In this document: piece by piece, positions 14,631-17,837 of the stretch
Layout: each line of letters opens with the position of its first letter
Position numbering within the stretch: position 1 is the first letter of the stretch
Origin: a bacterium UBP3_UBA6266
GTDB taxonomy: Bacteria; Auribacterota; UBA6266
Assembly: GCA_002440765.1 (NCBI GenBank)
Contig: DJVC01000040.1
Coordinates: 1 to 17,837 of the forward strand
Reading direction: 5' to 3'
Length of the DNA: 17,837 bases
Position numbers and translations under genes: made by a program
The notes under the pieces: model-generated
Told to the model about the DNA's origin: nothing
The model's input: only the letters and a program-made list of their open reading frames with translations
Database searches by the model: none

Positions 14631-17219
14631 TTAATTACTTTCAAAATCGATTTTCTTTGTTTTTTTATTGATAAAGGCGTATATTCCTGATCCCGGCGCA
14701 AATTTGTTATCGAGGATACCTATTGCGATTTTGTCCAGGATTTCTTTCCGGATTAATCTTTTCAAAGGACGCGCCCCGAATTTAGGTTCATATCCTTCTT
14801 CCGCTAAAAATTTCATGGCCTCCGGTGAGATTTTCAAAGATATTTGTTTCTTCCCGAGAATTTTGGATATATATTGCAGTTGTATATCAACAATATTTTC
14901 TATGTCCTTGCCGGATAATCTGTTAAATATAATAATATCATCTATTCTGTTAAGAAACTCGGGTTTGAAATATGTATTCAGCATATCTTTGATTTTCTGG
15001 TCCAGGATATTTTTATCTTCTCCGGATTCCAGCAGGAGGGAACTTCCGATATTCGATGTCATTATCAGCAGGCTGTTTTTAAAATCCACAGTTCTCCCCT
15101 TACCGTCAGTCAATCTGCCGTCTTCAAGTATCTGGAGCAGTATATTGAATACATCGGGATGAGCCTTCTCCATTTCATCGAATAAGATCACACAGTAGGG
15201 TCTCCTGCGGACTTTTTCGGTAAGATAACCCCCCTCTTCATATCCTACATAGCCCGGCGGCGCCCCGATCAGCCTTGAGACGGAATGTTTTTCCATAAAT
15301 TCGGACATGTCGATTCTTACAAGCGCATGTTCGCTGTTGAAAAGAAATTCTGCGAGGGCTTTTGCCGTTTCTGTTTTTCCTACACCCGTAGGCCCCAGAA
15401 AAATAAAGGAACCCAGCGGCCGGTTTTCGTCCTGGATTCCGGCCCGGCTTCTTCTTACCGCATTTGACACGGTTTTCACGGCTTCATCCTGGCCCACAAC
15501 GCGTTTTTTTAGATTATCTTCCATGCTGAGCAGTTTATTCCTTTCGCCCTCAAGCATTTTTGTTACCGGAATTCCTGTCCATCCGGATACAATTTTTGCA
15601 ATATCTTCTTCCGTAACTTCTTCTTTCAGGAATTTGCTTTTTTTCTGGAGCGCGGTTATTTTACCGTTTGATTTATCCAGTTTTTTCTGCAGTTCGAGTA
15701 TCGTGCCGTATCGTATTCTGGCCGCGTTTTCAAGGTTTCCCTCCCGTTCCGCTTTTTGTTCTTCGATCCTGGCTCTGTCGAGTTCCGATTTGATGTTTTT
15801 GACGGAATTTATGATGTCTTTTTCATTTTGCCAATTTGCCTTCATTCCATTTGCTGTTTCCTGAAGTTCCGATATTTCCTTTTCAAGTTTTGTGATTCTG
15901 CTTTTTGAAGAGGTATCCTTTTCTTTTTTTAACGCTTCCCTTTCAATTTGCAGCTGGATGATTTTCCTCTGGATTTCATCGAGTTCAGTCGGTACGCTGT
16001 CTATTTCTATTCTTAGCTTTGAGGCGGCTTCATCGATCAAGTCAATGGCTTTATCGGGTAAGAACCTGCCGGTAATGTATCTGGCCGATAAGGTTGCCGC
16101 GGCTATCAGAGCCGAATCGGTTATTTTCACCCCGTGAAAAATTTCATATTTCTCTTTTATGCCGCGTAAAATGGCCAAGGTGTCTTTTACATTCGGTTCC
16201 CCGATGTAAATCTGTTGAAATCTTCTCTCGAAAGCCGCATCTTTTTCAATGTGTTTGCGGTATTCGTCAAGGGTTGTGGCCCCTATACATCTTAATTCTC
16301 CCCGTGCCAGGGCCGGCTTTAACATATTTGAAGCGTCCACCGCCCCTTCGGCGCCTCCTGCCCCGATGATTGTATGAAGTTCATCTATAAAGAGGATGGT
16401 TCGTCCTCCGTCGCTTTCCAGTTCTTTAAGAACGGCCTTGAGCCTTTCTTCGAATTCACCCCTGAATTTTGCGCCCGCGACCAGAGATCCGATATCAAGT
16501 GCCAGTAAGCGCTTATTTTTAAGGCTTTCAGGTATGTCTCCCGAAACAATCCTCTGCGCCAGTCCTTCGACAATGGCTGTTTTGCCCACACCCGGTTCAC
16601 CTATAAGCACCGGGTTGTTTTTTGTTCTGCGGCTTAAGACTTGGATACAGCGTCTTATTTCTTCATCCCTGCCTATAACAGGGTCCAGCTTCCCGGATGT
16701 TGCCAGGTCCGTAAAATTCCTGCAGAATTTTTTGAGCGCCTGGTATTTGCTTTCCGGAGACTGATCCGTTACTTTCTGACCGCCCCGGATTTCCCTGAGC
16801 GCTTCCAGAATCAATTTTTTTGTTATTCCATATTTCTGAAGTAATCCGGAAAAATCTTTGTTTTCGGTGTCCGCCAGTGAAAGCAGCAGGTGTTCGGTTG
16901 AGATAAATTCGTCTTTAAGACTTGAAGACTCCTTCTCCGCTCTTATCATTACCTTGTGCAGGGATGGAGAGAAATAAGTGGAAACGTTACTGCCTTCAAC
17001 GGAAGGAAACGAATTAATTTTTTCGGCAAGCGCCGTCTTCAGAGAATTGACATCGGCCCCCAGTTTTTGTAACAGAGGATATACGATTCCGTTATCCTGG
17101 CTGATCAGCGCAGACAAAAGGTGAAATTCGTTGATTTCCTGGTTGCCCTTATCTATTGCCAGAGATTGGCTTTCCCCCACGGCTTCCTGTGCTTTCAATG
17201 TGAATTTATCGAATTTCAT
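14631..17219 (-). CDS. clpB: ATP-dependent chaperone ClpB
   Basis: An AAA+ disaggregase that works with DnaK to resolubilise aggregates. I place the start at the ATG at 17219 (862 residues). Family members begin with an xxFxKFTxKAQEA motif, matched here by [14 protein letters not shown], and AGGTGG lies 7 nt upstream. A longer frame up to a TTG at 17297 runs into the groEL terminator. Domains are Clp_N (1-145), NBD1 with Walker A GEPGVGKT (207-214) and Walker B ILFIDE (275-280), a coiled M-domain (~409-530), and NBD2 with GPTGVGKT (609-616) and VILFDE (677-682). The C-terminal small domain has [10 protein letters not shown]. The NBD1 pore loop reads KFRG (F252) where KYRG is usual; the NBD2 pore loop is GYVGY (Y657). 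The M-domain identifies ClpB rather than ClpA or ClpC. No CIRCE element was seen upstream. Confidence 0.96.
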   Translation of the reverse strand: MKFDKFTLKAQEAVGESQSLAIDKGNQEINEFHLLSALISQDNGIVYPLLQKLGADVNSLKTALAEKINSFPSVEGSNVSTYFSPSLHKVMIRAEKESSSLKDEFISTEHLLLSLADTENKDFSGLLQKYGITKKLILEALREIRGGQKVTDQSPESKYQALKKFCRNFTDLATSGKLDPVIGRDEEIRRCIQVLSRRTKNNPVLIGEPGVGKTAIVEGLAQRIVSGDIPESLKNKRLLALDIGSLVAGAKFRGEFEERLKAVLKELESDGGRTILFIDELHTIIGAGGAEGAVDASNMLKPALARGELRCIGATTLDEYRKHIEKDAAFERRFQQIYIGEPNVKDTLAILRGIKEKYEIFHGVKITDSALIAAATLSARYITGRFLPDKAIDLIDEAASKLRIEIDSVPTELDEIQRKIIQLQIEREALKKEKDTSSKSRITKLEKEISELQETANGMKANWQNEKDIINSVKNIKSELDRARIEEQKAEREGNLENAARIRYGTILELQKKLDKSNGKITALQKKSKFLKEEVTEEDIAKIVSGWTGIPVTKMLEGERNKLLSMEDNLKKRVVGQDEAVKTVSNAVRRSRAGIQDENRPLGSFIFLGPTGVGKTETAKALAEFLFNSEHALVRIDMSEFMEKHSVSRLIGAPPGYVGYEEGGYLTEKVRRRPYCVILFDEMEKAHPDVFNILLQILEDGRLTDGKGRTVDFKNSLLIMTSNIGSSLLLESGEDKNILDQKIKDMLNTYFKPEFLNRIDDIIIFNRLSGKDIENIVDIQLQYISKILGKKQISLKISPEAMKFLAEEGYEPKFGARPLKRLIRKEILDKIAIGILDNKFAPGSGIYAFINKKTKKIDFESN

Positions 17220-17277
17220 AGCATAACCACCTGTCGAAATATCATTCATTTTATCACAACACGGCAAAAACTTATTT

Positions 17278-17315
17278 AAAAAAAAGCCCTCCGGCAACGT
17301 TTCCCGGAGGGCTTT
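17278..17315 (-). terminator. Intrinsic terminator of groEL
   Basis: Read on the - strand: a perfect 12-bp stem AAAGCCCTCCGG / CCGGAGGGCTTT (17304-17315 with 17283-17294) around a 9-nt loop, followed by a run of T (the A-run at 17278-17285 on the + strand). It begins 28 bp past the groEL stop. GC-rich and long, it should strongly separate groEL from clpB transcription. Confidence 0.92.
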
Positions 17316-17343
17316 ATATGAGCTTATTTCATCTTACACCATT

Positions 17344-17837
17344 TTACATCATTCCGCCCATTCCACCCATTCCGCCCATTCCGCCTCCGGGCATCCCGGG
17401 CATTGGCTGTTCTTTTTCGGGAATGTCGGTAATTATCGACTCTGTTGTTATCATCAGGGCTGCTATACTCGAGGCATTTTGCAATGCGGATCGCGTAACC
17501 TTTTTAGGATCGATAATACCCGCTTTTAACATATCCTCATAAGTATCGGTGTCCACATTATATCCTTCATTTCCTTTTTTCTTTTTGACTTCCTGAACGA
17601 TGATATCACCGACTTTGCCGGCGTTATTGGCAAGGGTTTTCAAAGGTTCTTCGATTGCCTTGAGGATGATATTTTTGCCTATTGCTTCATCACCTTCAAG
17701 TTTCAGGGATTCAAGCGCCTTCTCGCATCTTATTAAAGCAACTCCGCCGCCCGGAACGATTCCTTCCTCAACAGCTGCCCTTGTTGCGTGTAACGCGTCT
17801 TCCACCCTCGCCTTTTTCTCTTTCATTTCAGTTTCGG
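17344..17837 (-). CDS. groEL: Chaperonin GroEL, C-terminal part (5' end beyond window)
   Basis: About 164 C-terminal residues of the 60-kDa chaperonin are present. The frame stays open through the right edge (ETE before [22 protein letters not shown]), so the Met at 17826 is internal. Diagnostic segments are [56 protein letters not shown] and [10 protein letters not shown], covering the intermediate and equatorial domains. The [17 protein letters not shown] tail is the usual GGM repeat. The gene ends just before a strong terminator. groES is not visible and would lie outside. Confidence 0.97.
   Translation of the reverse strand, partial: ETEMKEKKARVEDALHATRAAVEEGIVPGGGVALIRCEKALESLKLEGDEAIGKNIILKAIEEPLKTLANNAGKVGDIIVQEVKKKKGNEGYNVDTDTYEDMLKAGIIDPKKVTRSALQNASSIAALMITTESIITDIPEKEQPMPGMPGGGMGGMGGMGGMM
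17351..17386 (-). repeat. Four 9-bp tandem units encoding the GGM tail of GroEL
   Basis: ATTCCGCCC, ATTCCACCC, ATTCCGCCC and ATTCCGCCT follow one another on the + strand, encoding GGM units on the - strand. This is the normal flexible GroEL C-terminal tail; the near-identical DNA units could vary in number by slippage. Confidence 0.85.

Noticed and set aside
15307..15864. 185-residue + strand frame inside clpB (also 14668-15162)
   Set aside because: Antisense shadows of the ClpB NBD2 and M-domain coding sequence; Ser/Phe-rich composition with no family resemblance.
17220..17297. Longer ClpB start (TTG at 17297)
   Set aside because: It would place coding sequence in the groEL terminator stem, whereas the ATG at 17219 matches the family N-terminus and has a ribosome-binding site.
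17220..17343. CIRCE/HrcA operator upstream of clpB
   Set aside because: No TTAGCACTC/GAGTGCTAA-type repeat is present; the only strong dyad is the groEL terminator.

Overview
The window is ordinary chromosomal bacterial DNA, AT-leaning by eye, densely coded, with clear AAGGAGG-type Shine-Dalgarno sites before many genes. A solute-binding lipoprotein, two Sec-exported proteins, signal peptidase I, a Ktr potassium uptake pair, GroEL and ClpB indicate a free-living-type bacterium with an export machinery. I cannot assign a phylum from the sequence. The gene mix resembles what is found in uncultured, probably Gram-negative-type lineages, but that is a guess. There is no transposase, integrase, phage gene, CRISPR array, tRNA or rRNA.

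Layout. (1) Positions 1-3581, + strand: 3' part of lepA, then lepB (type I signal peptidase), then a response regulator with a degenerate GGDEF domain, closed by a clear intrinsic terminator at 3606-3642. (2) Positions 3582-4016: a 435-bp non-coding region with an AT-rich stretch, a 16-bp palindrome and four same-orientation TGTGGA (DnaA-box-like) motifs. (3) Positions 4017-4798, - strand: a Cys-rich DUF6485-type small protein, translationally coupled to a secreted protein of unknown function. (4) Positions 4874-10790, - strand: a tight four-gene carbohydrate operon, in transcription order a solute-binding lipoprotein, glgA (glycogen synthase), a galT-type nucleotidylyltransferase and a GH57 alpha-glucan hydrolase/transferase. 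(5) Positions 10791-11129: a 339-bp divergent control region with a predicted promoter in each direction, a perfect palindrome inside the leftward promoter spacer, and 12-bp direct repeats. (6) Positions 11130-11861, + strand: a sugar-1-phosphate nucleotidyltransferase. (7) Positions 11867-14584, - strand: ktrB, ktrA and a GNA1162/DUF799-like exported protein. (8) Positions 14631-17837, - strand: clpB, preceded by the terminator and 3' end of groEL.

How the genes fit together: the GlgA/GalT/GH57 genes plus a sugar-binding lipoprotein look like a storage-polysaccharide (glycogen or maltodextrin) module. No GlgC-type ADP-glucose pyrophosphorylase is present; the nearby nucleotidyltransferase or the GalT homologue could handle the NDP-glucose step (inference). 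KtrA and KtrB form one K+ uptake system. GroEL and ClpB are protein-quality-control chaperones, separated here by a strong terminator.

I see no convincing multi-gene novel system. The points most worth a second look are the DUF6485/secreted-protein pair, the GalT-containing glycogen cassette, the palindrome inside the cassette promoter, and the DnaA-box-like cluster in the 3.6-4.0 kb gap.
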